A stretch of DNA of 64,000 bases from Pseudomonas sp. TTU2014-080ASC (GCF_001446935.1 NZ_LKKK01000002.1:310001-374000); one strand, 5' to 3'; numbered from the stretch's first letter, positions 33,246-42,560 are shown. Notes: generated from the letters alone by a model not told the origin. A program made the numbers and translations.

Positions 33246-33283
33246 AAATGCCGCGGCCCCAGAGGGATCGCGGCATTTTTCCT
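33246..33283 (-). terminator. bidirectional terminator downstream of the symporter gene
   Basis: AAATGCCGCG (33246-33255) pairs with CGCGGCATTT (33269-33278). T-runs follow on the plus strand, and a weaker TTTCTTAT on the minus strand. It probably ends the symporter transcript, whose stop is at 33339. Confidence 0.7.
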
Positions 33284-33338
33284 AACTGACTAGCCTTAAA
33301 TGAACGGATGCTGTGTTTTAGGCGAGATCAGTATCGCC

Positions 33339-34679
33339 TTACTGCCGGATGCTTTCGCCAATCACGGCCTTGCCTGTTACGGCTTGCGCTTCTCCCGACA
33401 TCAGCGATGCATAGTACGCCTCGCCCTTTTCAGCGTCGTACATGCCTTGCCAGCGGGCGATAACCAGCGCCGCCAGGGCGTTACCCACCACGTTCAGCGC
33501 GGTGCGGGCCATGTCCATGATGCGGTCGACACCGGCGATAAAGGCCAGACCTTCCAGCGGAATACCCACACTGCCAAGCGTCGCCAGCAGCACCACAAAC
33601 GATACACCCGGCACACCGGCAATGCCTTTGGAGGTCACCATCAGGGTCAGCACCAGCAGCAGCTGCTGGCTCCAGGACAGGTCGATGCCGTACAGCTGAG
33701 CGATAAAGATGGCCGCGATGCTCTGGTACAGCGTGGAACCGTCGAGGTTGAAGGAGTAGCCGGTCGGCACCACGAATGAGCAGATGGATTTCGGTGCGCC
33801 GTACTTTTCCATCTTCTCGATCACCCGTGGCAGCACGGTTTCGGAGCTGGAGGTGGAGTAGGCGAGGATCAGCTCATCTTTCATGATGCGCATGATCTTG
33901 ATCACCGAGAAACCAAACAGGCGCGCCACCAGGCCCAGCACCATAAAGGCGAAGAAGGCGATGGCGAAGTACACCAGCAGTACCAGCTTGGCCAGCGGCA
34001 GCAGTGAGGTGAAGCCGAAGTTAGCAACTGTCACGGCGATCAGCGCGAACACACCAATCGGCGCGTACAGCATGATCATGTGAGTGACCTTGAACATGGT
34101 CTCCGACACGCCCTGGAAGGTGCGTACCAGCGGGTCGCGTAGCTCAGGTTTGAGGCTCGATAAGCCCATGCCGAACATGACTGAGAAGAAGATGATCGGC
34201 AGCATGTCACCGCGCATCAGTGCCGCGAAGATGTTGGAGGGGATCAGGTTAATCAGGGTCGCGATAAATGCGTGATCGTGCTGCACTTCCGCCGCAGTGG
34301 CCTGGTACTTGGAGATATCGACGGTGCCCAGGGTGCTCATGTCGATGCCGGCCCCCGGTTGGAACAGGTTGGCCATAACCAGACCGACAACAATGGCGAT
34401 GGTGGTGACCACTTCAAAGTAGAGGATGGTCTTCAGGCCGATGCTGCCCAGCTTCTTGGCGTCGCCGACTCCGGCAATGCCGACGATCAGCGATGAGATC
34501 ACGATCGGCACGACGATCATCTTGATCAGACGGATGAAGATGTCACCGGCAGGCTGGAGGACGTTGCTGATCCACCAGGCTTTTTCTGAGCCGAAATGGT
34601 TCAGCAGCGCGCCGACTGCGACGCCTAAAATCAGGCCGATGACGATCTGCCAGGCGAGGCTCAGTTTTGCCTTCTTCAT
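33339..34679 (-). CDS. dicarboxylate/amino acid:cation symporter (DAACS, GltP/DctA family)
   Basis: 446 aa with about eight transmembrane helices plus two re-entrant hairpins. Signatures: ILAYSTSSSETVLPRV (first serine-rich hairpin), VPTGYSFNLDGSTLYQ and GVPGVSFVVLLATL. These fit Glu/Asp or C4-dicarboxylate uptake driven by protons or sodium. Two AauR-like boxes upstream (34944, 35022) favour glutamate/aspartate. Monocistronic. Confidence 0.93.
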   Translation of the reverse strand: MKKAKLSLAWQIVIGLILGVAVGALLNHFGSEKAWWISNVLQPAGDIFIRLIKMIVVPIVISSLIVGIAGVGDAKKLGSIGLKTILYFEVVTTIAIVVGLVMANLFQPGAGIDMSTLGTVDISKYQATAAEVQHDHAFIATLINLIPSNIFAALMRGDMLPIIFFSVMFGMGLSSLKPELRDPLVRTFQGVSETMFKVTHMIMLYAPIGVFALIAVTVANFGFTSLLPLAKLVLLVYFAIAFFAFMVLGLVARLFGFSVIKIMRIMKDELILAYSTSSSETVLPRVIEKMEKYGAPKSICSFVVPTGYSFNLDGSTLYQSIAAIFIAQLYGIDLSWSQQLLLVLTLMVTSKGIAGVPGVSFVVLLATLGSVGIPLEGLAFIAGVDRIMDMARTALNVVGNALAALVIARWQGMYDAEKGEAYYASLMSGEAQAVTGKAVIGESIRQ

Positions 34680-34706
34680 GTCATTACCCTTTCTTCATAG
34701 TGGGCA

Positions 34707-34783
34707 TGGGTTTCGACCGGAAACGCGTGTAACAGAGCCATTGGCAACGTCACTGGGAATTGTGGGTTTCCGTCCGGAACCGC
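34707..34783. repeat. direct repeat upstream of the symporter gene
   Basis: TGGGTTTCGACCGGAAACGC (34707-34726) recurs as TGGGTTTCCGTCCGGAAC with CGC (34763-34783), one base longer. Each unit is itself a small dyad (GTTTC/GGAAAC). They lie 28-104 bases upstream of the symporter start, within the leader or promoter. Their role is unknown. Confidence 0.5.
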
Positions 34784-34943
34784 ATGGGGGACACCTCGGA
34801 TGTACAGCACCCGGGTCAGCGAAAGGCGGCCACTATTGCGAGGGGGGCAGGTGAAGGCTAATGCTTGAAGTGCATAACCCTATACCGATTGTGCATACAG
34901 CCTGTCGGCCTCGATGGTATTTGTAAGTCATTGAAAAATAAGG

Positions 34944-34957
34944 GTCGGAAAACCGAA
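34944..34957 (-). promoter_or_regulatory. AauR-like box, 13 of 14
   Basis: Matches TTCGG-N4-CCGAA except for the first base (GTCGG-AAAA-CCGAA), 265 bases upstream of the symporter start. AauR of the AauRS two-component system controls acidic amino acid uptake in P. putida; the consensus is from memory. Confidence 0.5.
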
Positions 34958-35021
34958 CAAAACAAATAAGTCCTGATATGGCTGCTTTCGAATGACGATT
35001 GGGCCGGCCAGGCATGACGTG

Positions 35022-35035
35022 TTCGGCATTCCGAA
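35022..35035 (-). promoter_or_regulatory. AauR-like box, perfect
   Basis: TTCGG-CATT-CCGAA, an exact match to TTCGG-N4-CCGAA, 78 bases from the second box. The remaining bases of the 34680-35222 gap show no gene. A 12-bp palindrome AAGTACGTACTT lies near 35127. Confidence 0.55.
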
Positions 35036-35222
35036 TGCGAAAACAGCACAAATAATCAGGGAATTTTCTGCTGAAAAAACATGACGTACGGTCAGGGACG
35101 AGTGTGCCTTAAACGCATTTTCTTGAAAGTACGTACTTTTTTAGCGGTCGTTTGGTGGTGCAGGGCTGCGGAATGGGGCCGTCAGCCCTGGAGGTTTTTG
35201 CCCATCCTTGGGCTGCGGTGGT

Positions 35223-36638
35223 TCAGCGCCAGGAGCGGCAGCGGCTGACCGCTTCAGAGAAGGTTTCACGCCATTGCAGGGCTTCAGCTTCAGTGACTTT
35301 CGGGCGGAAGCTGGTGCTGGTGTTGCGCGGTGGCTTCAGGTCGACGCCGAGGCCGCGGCTGGCCAGAGCGGCGCAGCCAAAGGCGGTCAGTTCGTCGAAG
35401 CGCTGGGTCACCACGGTGCGTTGCAGGGCGTTGGAAAGGAACTGGGCAAAGTAGGGACTGCGTGCCAGACCACCATCAATCGACAGCTGGTCGGTGACGT
35501 TAAGGAAACCGTCCATTGCCGCAATCACTTCAGCGCTGCGCAGGGCTACTCCTTCGAGCAGCGCCTGGCACATATCCTCTTTGGTGGTGCCGCCGTTCAT
35601 GCCAACCCACAGCGCTGCGGCGCTGCGATCCCAGTGCGGGCAGGCCAGGCCTGACAGAGCCGGGACGAAGGCCAGCTTGCGGCCGATGGCAGGCGGGTTG
35701 TCGAACCCGGCCAACTCACTGAAATCACTGAACAGGCCCAGTCGCCCGGCCCACTCCACGGCGGCGCTGGCGTCGTATACGCCTCCGTCCATGGCGTAGG
35801 TCGGCTTGCCGTCGATCTGCCAGGCGATGGTTGCCAGCAGGCCTTTTTCAGGGGCGCGGATGATGTTTTCACCCGTCAGGGTCAGAGCAAAGGCACCGGT
35901 GCCGAAGGTGATTTTGGCGTCGCCCGGATTACGGCAGCCGTGGCCGTACAGTGAGGCTTGCTGATCCACCAGCGAGGCGGTGACTGGCGTCGCGCCGATC
36001 TCACCGAAGTGGCCGACGGTATCGCGGATTTCCGGCAGGGTTTCCAGCGGCACGCCAAACAGTTCACACAGCTGCGGGTCCCACTGGCCGGTGGCCAGGT
36101 TCATCAGCGAGGTGCGCGATGCCGTGGTGATGTCGGTGGCAAACACGCCAGTCAGGCGGTCAAGGAAGTAAGCGTCGGTGGTGCCTAAGCGCAAGCGACC
36201 TTCTTTCAGGGCCTGTTTGGCAGCGGGCAGGTTGTTCACAATCCACGCCAGCTTGGAGGCTGAAAAGTATGGGTCCAGCGGCAGACCGGCACGCTCCAGA
36301 GTCAGGCTCTCGCCACCGGCTGCGCGCAGTTGTTCCACCTCGGCAGAGGTGCGGTTGTCCTGCCAGACGATTACTGGCGAAAGCGGCTCGCCGGTTTTCG
36401 CGTCCCAGGCCAGGCAACTTTCGCCCTGGTTAGCGATGCCGACGGCATCGACGCCGCCGGCGGCTTCCAGGCAGCGCTGAATATTGTTCAGCAGCTCCAG
36501 TGGGTCATGTTCAACCCAGCCCGGTTGCGGGTGGTGCTGCTGGTGCCGCAGCGCCAGCTGGATATCTGCGTTTCCGTTCTCTGACACCACCAGTACCCGG
36601 GTGCTGGTGGTGCCTTGGTCAAGGGCTGCAATGCGCAC
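35223..36638 (-). CDS. FGGY-family carbohydrate kinase (glycerol kinase-like)
   Basis: 471 aa, shorter than GlpK (about 500). N-terminal phosphate-binding loop MRIAALDQGTTSTRVLVV, the segment NQGESCLAWD-x8-PVIVWQDNRT, a second-domain adenine site TFGTGAFAL, and the family signature SIDGGLARSPYFAQFLSNAL. It phosphorylates a polyol or sugar. It is third in a minus-strand operon after two FAD oxidoreductases of glycerol-3-phosphate-dehydrogenase type. Since GlpF/GlpD-type context is absent, the substrate could be a polyol other than glycerol. Confidence 0.9.
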   Translation of the reverse strand: MRIAALDQGTTSTRVLVVSENGNADIQLALRHQQHHPQPGWVEHDPLELLNNIQRCLEAAGGVDAVGIANQGESCLAWDAKTGEPLSPVIVWQDNRTSAEVEQLRAAGGESLTLERAGLPLDPYFSASKLAWIVNNLPAAKQALKEGRLRLGTTDAYFLDRLTGVFATDITTASRTSLMNLATGQWDPQLCELFGVPLETLPEIRDTVGHFGEIGATPVTASLVDQQASLYGHGCRNPGDAKITFGTGAFALTLTGENIIRAPEKGLLATIAWQIDGKPTYAMDGGVYDASAAVEWAGRLGLFSDFSELAGFDNPPAIGRKLAFVPALSGLACPHWDRSAAALWVGMNGGTTKEDMCQALLEGVALRSAEVIAAMDGFLNVTDQLSIDGGLARSPYFAQFLSNALQRTVVTQRFDELTAFGCAALASRGLGVDLKPPRNTSTSFRPKVTEAEALQWRETFSEAVSRCRSWR

Positions 36639-36665
36639 GTTATTACTCCTGTCGGCAGGCTTCGG

Positions 36666-37904
36666 TTAACGGCCGACAAAGTCGACTTCGAGTTGCTGGG
36701 TTCCCTGTGGAATGCTGAGGCTCTTGATCGGGATCAGCAGGCGGCGCTCAGGCAGGCAGGTGCGCATGCCCGACCAGATTTCCTTGCCATCAGCCTTCAC
36801 TACCAGACGTCCGCTGGTGGCGCGGGCAACGCGCAGTTGCAGGTGTTTCAGGCCCTCCATCGTGGACGGGATCAGCACCTGCGGCACGCACAGTTTCAGG
36901 TTGTTGTTGCAGTACACGCTGACCGCGTCCGCGGTGCCCGGCAGCTCGCCGCGCAAGTCGGCGGCGATCAGTCCGCCGATACGACGGCCTTCGCGGAATG
37001 ACCAGCCTGCGGTTTCAATCGGCCGCAACAGATTACCTGCAGCGAAGTACGAGGGATCGGAGCAGCGCCCGAACTGATCAATGCGCGGTCCGCCACTCAT
37101 GGCGTCAATGCGCAGATCGCTCATGCGCACCAAACTGGATTCCGGGGTGAACTGGCCGGTCAGCAGAACCCCGTCGCACTCAAAGGTATTGATGCTGCCG
37201 TCGGCCATACGCACGCTGGCCCCTTCAACCCGGCCAGTGCCGTGGATCTTCACCAGCTCCGCGCCAAAGTGCATGGGTACTGCGCACAGGCGTGGGAACA
37301 GCGACAGCGGCCAGCGTGCGGTGGCGCGCTGGTTGCGTTCGATCATTGCCACCGGCTTGATTCCGGCTTTGCGGCAGCTCAGTACGGACGACAGACTGAC
37401 CAGCTCGGTGCCGACAATCAGCGGGCGTTCAAACGGTTTCAGGCCCTTGAGGTACAGATAGGATTGCAGCGCGCCGGTATTGATCACGCCAACCGGGCGA
37501 TCACCACCGAGCAGGCGCGCTGAGCGCGGCGTCTCGCGGGCACCGGTGGCGATCAGTACGCGGCGGGCCTTGATGCGGAAGGCTCCGTCGGGGTGAACGC
37601 CGTCGATCACACCGTGCGCCCCGAGTTTGGTCACGGAGTGCTTGAGGAAGATCTGCACACCGGCGTTCACCGCTTCCTTCACGTTGCGTTTCGCGTAATT
37701 CGGGCCGCTATAGACATGGCCGTATTCCCAGAAGCCAAAGGGCGGATGGCCGCAGTGGCGGGGAATGCCGCCGGCCTCTGCTTCACGCTCAATCACGACG
37801 ACCCGCTCAATGCCCTGTTTGCGCAGCTCCATGGCCGCCGACAGGCCGGCTGGGCCGCCGCCGATGATGGCGACGTCGACGCTCTGAAGATCAATGGTTT
37901 TCAT
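36666..37904 (-). CDS. FAD/NAD-dependent oxidoreductase (GlpB/HcnB-like)
   Basis: 412 aa from ATG 37904; the longer frame was rejected because the upstream gene ends at 37891. It has two dinucleotide-binding motifs, VAIIGGGPAGLSAAMEL at the N terminus and RVLIATGARETPRSARLLGGDRP, and a C-terminal beta-rich tail. Similar proteins are HcnB, SoxA-type and opine oxidase subunits, which pair with a second flavoprotein. It overlaps the GlpA-like gene by 14 bases, so the two probably form a heteromeric dehydrogenase. Confidence 0.88.
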   Translation of the reverse strand: MKTIDLQSVDVAIIGGGPAGLSAAMELRKQGIERVVVIEREAEAGGIPRHCGHPPFGFWEYGHVYSGPNYAKRNVKEAVNAGVQIFLKHSVTKLGAHGVIDGVHPDGAFRIKARRVLIATGARETPRSARLLGGDRPVGVINTGALQSYLYLKGLKPFERPLIVGTELVSLSSVLSCRKAGIKPVAMIERNQRATARWPLSLFPRLCAVPMHFGAELVKIHGTGRVEGASVRMADGSINTFECDGVLLTGQFTPESSLVRMSDLRIDAMSGGPRIDQFGRCSDPSYFAAGNLLRPIETAGWSFREGRRIGGLIAADLRGELPGTADAVSVYCNNNLKLCVPQVLIPSTMEGLKHLQLRVARATSGRLVVKADGKEIWSGMRTCLPERRLLIPIKSLSIPQGTQQLEVDFVGR

Positions 37905-39300
37905 GGCAAACACCTGTAGCAAGCGGAACAGCGAGGTGGCTGCTGCTCATTTCGGCAACCTGCGCCCCGCAATAGAAACCCTGGCAGCGCCCCATACAGG
38001 CGCGGGTGCGGCGTTTCAGTCCGCCCAAATCGCCTGCTGCAAGCGGGCCTTGCAGGGCTTTCTCGATTTCACGCTGGGTGACCATTTCGCAGTGGCAGAC
38101 GATCTCGCCGTGCCCCGGCTGCTGATAATCCCGTGGCAAGTGTTCGGCCAGGTTGGGCATGACTGGCCAGCGCAGGCTGTCGGCAGGCAACGCGGTGTGC
38201 TGGCCTTGGTAGAGACTGAAAACGTGTTGGGCAATACCCAGGGAGGCGGTCAGACCAGTGGAGCGGATGCCGCCCACGGTAATCCAGTTGCGTTCGGCCA
38301 CGCGGCGGATGCGGTATTCCTTCTTGTCGCTGGCTGGGCGCAGGCCTGCGTAAGTGGCGGTGACCGGCATATTGGCCAGCGCCGGGATGCGATCCACCGC
38401 TGCGTCGATCAGCTGTTGCAGGGTGTCGCCCTCAAGGTCGGCATGCACACGGTCGTCCTGCTCTTCTGCGGTCGGGCCGACCAGCAGGTTGCCGAAGATG
38501 GTGCGGGTCAGCACGATGCCTTTGGTGCGCTCATTCGGCACCGGTAACACAATGGCGTTTAGCAGTTTCGAGGCCGCTTTATCGAAGACCACGAACTGGC
38601 CTTTGCGCGGGTGAATGCTGAAGCTGGCTTCGCCCAGCAGGCGCTCTTCCAGGGTGTCGCCATACAGCCCGGCACAGTTGATGACGGTGGTGGCACGGAC
38701 GGTACCGGCGCTGGTCTCCAGGGTCCACTGCGAGCCGTCGAAGTTGCCATTGAGCACTTCGGCATTAAAGCGCGCCTGAGCGCCGGCCATCATCGCTTGC
38801 AGCAGGTAGCCCAGTGGTGCCGACCAAGGGTCGATCAGGTATTCGCCGGGTACTTCGACGGCGGCAATGGCCTGAGTGGACAGGTACGGCTCGCGGGAGC
38901 GGATATTCAGGCGGTCGATCAGCTTTACATCATCGACACCGTTGCTGTGGGCCTGCTGGACGATGCTTTCAAGCTTGCTCAGGTCGTCCTCATTCCAGGC
39001 CACCACCATTGCCCCGGTTTTCAGCAGCGGCAGGTTCAGCTTATGGTGAATCTCCAAGTATTCACGGTAGCCAGCCTGCATGCAGGCCAGCTCGACGCTG
39101 CCTGTTGGCGCATCAAAGCCGGTGTGAAGAATGGCGCTGTTGCCCTTGCTGGCGCCGGAGAGAATGTCCGGACTCTTTTCCAGCAGCAGCACCTTGGCCC
39201 CTTCCAGGGTGAAGCGTCGGACCATCGCACAGCCGACCACGCCGCCGCCAACCACAACAACATCGAAGCTGTCGTCACGTTTTGCGTTCAGATCGTTCAT
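37891..39300 (-). CDS. GlpA-like FAD-dependent dehydrogenase with BFD-type [2Fe-2S] domain
   Basis: 469 aa from ATG 39300 (AAGG upstream). A DAO domain (FDVVVVGGGVVGCAMVRRF, LEKSPDILSGASKGNSAILHTGFD) is followed by a C-terminal BFD-like iron-sulfur domain with CHC at about 395 and CMGRCQGFYC near 433. GlpA of the anaerobic glycerol-3-phosphate dehydrogenase has this layout. With the following FAD protein it probably oxidises a phosphorylated polyol made by the FGGY kinase and passes electrons to the quinone pool. Confidence 0.9.
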   Translation of the reverse strand: MNDLNAKRDDSFDVVVVGGGVVGCAMVRRFTLEGAKVLLLEKSPDILSGASKGNSAILHTGFDAPTGSVELACMQAGYREYLEIHHKLNLPLLKTGAMVVAWNEDDLSKLESIVQQAHSNGVDDVKLIDRLNIRSREPYLSTQAIAAVEVPGEYLIDPWSAPLGYLLQAMMAGAQARFNAEVLNGNFDGSQWTLETSAGTVRATTVINCAGLYGDTLEERLLGEASFSIHPRKGQFVVFDKAASKLLNAIVLPVPNERTKGIVLTRTIFGNLLVGPTAEEQDDRVHADLEGDTLQQLIDAAVDRIPALANMPVTATYAGLRPASDKKEYRIRRVAERNWITVGGIRSTGLTASLGIAQHVFSLYQGQHTALPADSLRWPVMPNLAEHLPRDYQQPGHGEIVCHCEMVTQREIEKALQGPLAAGDLGGLKRRTRACMGRCQGFYCGAQVAEMSSSHLAVPLATGVCHENH

Positions 39301-39680
39301 TACCTTGCCTGTTAAACGTCGGCCTTCAGACCGTATGGGCTTTTCGTGTGCAGAGCGCATGCCAGTGGGTAAAAAAGTGTGGATATGTGGTTTTCATCGT
39401 GGTGCAACGGGCGTTGTGGTGCGCGTTGGCTAATTTTGACACAGCAGACTTCTGCAAATATGCGGTGATCTGTTGGGTATTTGCCAATAAAGTTGATGAT
39501 CTCAGGGTGATTCATGATGAGTAGGTGATGACGGCTTGCTCCACTAAAACAGGCGGTTATCGCCATTTACACGGCCTGCATAACTCTGGTTGTCACTGCG
39601 CTATGCCCGTAAATGCTCTATTTCGATGCATGAAGTGCTACTTTTTCACCCAAAAAGAGGACCTTATTGACTGACTTATT

Positions 39681-39713
39681 CATTAAACGGTCATCATTAA
39701 TGACCGTTTAATG
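39681..39713. promoter_or_regulatory. 33-bp perfect palindrome, candidate operator
   Basis: CATTAAACGGTCAT (39681-39694) and ATGACCGTTTAATG (39700-39713) are perfect inverted arms around a 5-base loop, with no T-run, so it is not a terminator. It sits in the 521-base gap between the divergent dehydrogenase operon and the GNAT gene, about 110 bases upstream of the latter. The rest of the gap shows nothing clear. Confidence 0.6.
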
Positions 39714-39821
39714 TGGCAATACAGAATCTAAACCACAGTGCTAAGCGCTGTTGTGCTCGCGGTCAGCGCGGTGCAGCAGTAGGCTGTCGCCTTACTCAGA
39801 CCTCTGCGCTAAGTACAGTCC

Positions 39822-40322
39822 ATGAAGACCCTCATCACCTACTACCTGGATATGCATAGCCCTGAGCAGATTCGTGGCAAGCCCTTGCCGGACGATCTGA
39901 CGGTTGTGGAATGCAGGATCAAGCAATTTCAGCTTAATCGCTTCCTCTACCAATTGGTGGGAGAACCTTGGGAGTGGACGGACAAACTGAGCTGGTCAGA
40001 TGCTCAGTGGCAAGCCAGGGTCGAACGTCCCGAACAGCGTACTTGGGTGGCTTATCACCAAGGGGCGATTGCCGGTTATTACGAGCTGCAGCAGGACGCT
40101 GATGGCAACGTGGAAATTCTCTATTTCGGTCTGGTTGAGCGCTTCTGCAGCCAGGGTTTTGGCGGCCCGCTGCTGACCCACGCCTTGGAGTCGGCCTGGG
40201 CCTGGCCGGGGACCCGGCGCGTGTGGGTACACACTTGCAATTACGACCACCCCAGTGCGTTGGCCAACTATCAGGCCAGAGGCTTGAAGCTGTATCGCGA
40301 AGTGGCCGGTGACGAGGGCTGA
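39822..40322 (+). CDS. GNAT-family N-acetyltransferase
   Basis: 166 aa. Central GNAT region WVAYHQGAIAGYYELQQDADGNVEILYFGLVERFCSQGFGGPLLTHALESAW. The acetyl-CoA loop is the degenerate CSQGFGGPLL. The C terminus LANYQARGLKLYREV is typical. The substrate is unknown. No strong ribosome site is visible before ATG 39822, so the start is less certain. It is monocistronic and flanked by a palindrome upstream and a 280-base gap without features downstream. Confidence 0.85.
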   Translation: MKTLITYYLDMHSPEQIRGKPLPDDLTVVECRIKQFQLNRFLYQLVGEPWEWTDKLSWSDAQWQARVERPEQRTWVAYHQGAIAGYYELQQDADGNVEILYFGLVERFCSQGFGGPLLTHALESAWAWPGTRRVWVHTCNYDHPSALANYQARGLKLYREVAGDEG

Positions 40323-40602
40323 GCTGGCGATCTGACAGCCTGCCGCGGTGCGGTTTGACCTTATTGACTACATTAAGTTGAACGCTTCGTACCAGAAAGG
40401 GTCTGGTTAGACTCGGTATCGCTTCGGTTGCCTGCTCATTGCCGGCATGTTGTCCGTAGATATCACTTTCTTGCTTCTGCTTTCGCGGTGAAGGCCCGGT
40501 TGTTTACGTCGGGTGCAGATCGGCGCTGGCAGGGGCTGTACGAGTAGGGCAATCCGTCCTCGTGCGCGCTTTGCGTGCCAACGCTAAAGGAGCAACTCAA
40601 CA

Positions 40603-42264
40603 ATGGAGCAAATCCCTTCGTCTGACACGACAACCAAACCCAATACGGACACTCTGGATGGCATCCCCGCACCAAGCGGCAAGGCCAATCTGATCGACAC
40701 GGATTACGTGATCGGGCAGGACAATATTCAGGGCCAGTTTTCGATCAATCTCGACATTCACGGCAAGGTCTTCATCATCTCGGCGCTCACGGTGCTGCTG
40801 TTTGTGCTGCTGACACTGGCCTTGCAGAACCAAGTTGAGCCGCTGTTCAGCGCGCTGCGCAACTGGATCACCCATCACATGGCCTGGTTCTTTATCAGCG
40901 CCGGGAACATTTTCGTACTGGTCTGCCTCGGCCTGATTCTGTCCCCGCTGGGCCGGGTACGTATCGGTGGCACCCATGCCACGCCGGATTTCAATTACCT
41001 GAGCTGGTTCGCCATGCTGTTTGCCGCCGGCATGGGCATTGGCCTGATGTTCTATGGTGTGGCTGAGCCGGTATCGCACTACAGCGCTGCGCTGGGTGGG
41101 GTAACGGTTGAGAACGGTGTGCGCACTGACTGGGCACCGCTGGGCGGTGCCGTGGGCGATGTCGCCGAAGCCAAGCGCCTGGCCATGGCTGCCACGATTT
41201 TCCATTGGGGCCTGCATCCGTGGGCGATTTACGCGATTGTCGGGCTGTCGCTGGCGATCTTCTCGTTTAACAAAGGCCTGCCGCTGGCGATCCGTTCGAT
41301 CTTCTATCCGATCCTCGGGGAGCGGGTGTGGGGCTGGCCGGGCCATGTGATCGACATTCTGGCGGTGTTCGCCACGTTGTTTGGTCTGGTGACGTCATTG
41401 GGTGTCGGCGCTGAACAGGCCGCCGCGGGGATTGAGCAACTGTTCGGGATTCAAGCCACGGACACCAGTAAGGTCATCCTGATCATCGTGATCACGCTGG
41501 TGGCGCTTGGCTCAGTGGTGGCCGGGCTGGATAAAGGTGTGCGCATTCTTTCCGAGATCAACATCGGGCTGGCCTTTGCCCTGTTGGCGTTTGTGATCAT
41601 CGCCGGACCGACGCTGGTGATCCTCTCAGGCGTGCTGGACAACCTTGGCGCCTACCTGAGTTACCTGCCGGCATTGTCTAATCCGATCGGGCGTGAGGAT
41701 GCCAACTTCAGTCAGGGTTGGACTGCCTTCTACTGGGCTTGGTGGATCAGCTGGTCGCCGTTTGTGGGCATGTTTATCGCCCGTGTCAGCCGTGGCCGCA
41801 GTGTCCGTGAGTTCCTGATTGCGGTGTTGCTGGTGCCGTCGCTGGTGTCGGTGCTGTGGATGACCACCTTTGGCAGCACTGCATTTGAACAAGCCGCCGC
41901 TGGCCTGAGTGGCGTTACAGACGCTGCGCTTGAGCTGAAGCTGTTCGCCATGCTCAGCGAAATGCCGCTGAGTGCGATTACCTCGTTTGTGGCGATCATT
42001 CTGGTGGTGATGTTCTTTATCACATCATCTGACTCCGGCTCGCTGGTGATCGATACCATCACCGCAGGCGGTAAGGTCAACGCGCCGGTGGTGCAGCGGG
42101 TGTTCTGGGCCAGCATCGAAGGGGTGATTGCGATTGCCTTGTTGCTCGGTGGCGGGCTGATCGCCTTGCAGGCGATGGCGGTGTCGACCGGCTTACCGTT
42201 TACGCTGGTGCTGTTGGTGGGCTGTATTGCCATCGTTAAGGGGCTATTGAGCGAGCCTCGTTAA
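40603..42264 (+). CDS. BCCT-family betaine/choline/carnitine transporter
   Basis: 553 aa with AAAGGAG upstream. Twelve predicted helices; GMGIGLMFYGVAEPVSHY and the tryptophan-rich WTAFYWAWWISWSPFVGMFIARVSRGRSVREF are diagnostic. The C-terminal cytoplasmic tail is very short (ends KGLLSEPR), unlike osmotically regulated BetT/BetP, so it is more likely a catabolic uptake system for a quaternary amine. No betaine genes are adjacent. Confidence 0.93.
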   Translation: MEQIPSSDTTTKPNTDTLDGIPAPSGKANLIDTDYVIGQDNIQGQFSINLDIHGKVFIISALTVLLFVLLTLALQNQVEPLFSALRNWITHHMAWFFISAGNIFVLVCLGLILSPLGRVRIGGTHATPDFNYLSWFAMLFAAGMGIGLMFYGVAEPVSHYSAALGGVTVENGVRTDWAPLGGAVGDVAEAKRLAMAATIFHWGLHPWAIYAIVGLSLAIFSFNKGLPLAIRSIFYPILGERVWGWPGHVIDILAVFATLFGLVTSLGVGAEQAAAGIEQLFGIQATDTSKVILIIVITLVALGSVVAGLDKGVRILSEINIGLAFALLAFVIIAGPTLVILSGVLDNLGAYLSYLPALSNPIGREDANFSQGWTAFYWAWWISWSPFVGMFIARVSRGRSVREFLIAVLLVPSLVSVLWMTTFGSTAFEQAAAGLSGVTDAALELKLFAMLSEMPLSAITSFVAIILVVMFFITSSDSGSLVIDTITAGGKVNAPVVQRVFWASIEGVIAIALLLGGGLIALQAMAVSTGLPFTLVLLVGCIAIVKGLLSEPR

Positions 42265-42299
42265 ACACGCTCAAGCCAAAGCGGATAGGTGGGCATTTG

Positions 42300-42560
42300 G
42301 CCGGAGTGCCCAGACCTTGAGAAGGGTTTCGCCCTTTCCGGGCGAGCCACTTTTCTCTTGGGAAAAGTAGCCAAAACCGCTTGCCCCTGCATCCGGCCCT
42401 GCGGGTTCGTGCCCGGAATCACCGCTACAGAGGCACGCTGCGAAGGGCCATCCTTGGCCCATCGCATCTCTCGCGGCATCCTTGCCGCTCAACCTCTTCC
42501 ACGGCAATTCCGCGCACCCTTCTGAAGGGGCATCGGCGTCGCACTTAAGCTTGGAGTGTT
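42300..42560. repeat. dispersed intergenic repeat, copy B
   Basis: Inverted relative of 33010-33196. The shared core (TCTCGCGGCATCC, GCCGCTCAACCTCTTCCACG, GCAATTCCG) lies at about 42470-42515, and the left blocks GAGAAGGGTTTCG and CGCTTGCCC at 42319-42385. Copy B carries roughly 60 extra bases between the blocks. The hairpin CTTTTCTCTTGGGAAAAG is inside it. It fills most of the 332-base gap between the BCCT and exonuclease genes. Confidence 0.75.

Noticed and set aside
35127..35138. AAGTACGTACTT palindrome as terminator of the FGGY operon
   Set aside because: Stem is too short and the T-run is on the opposite strand.
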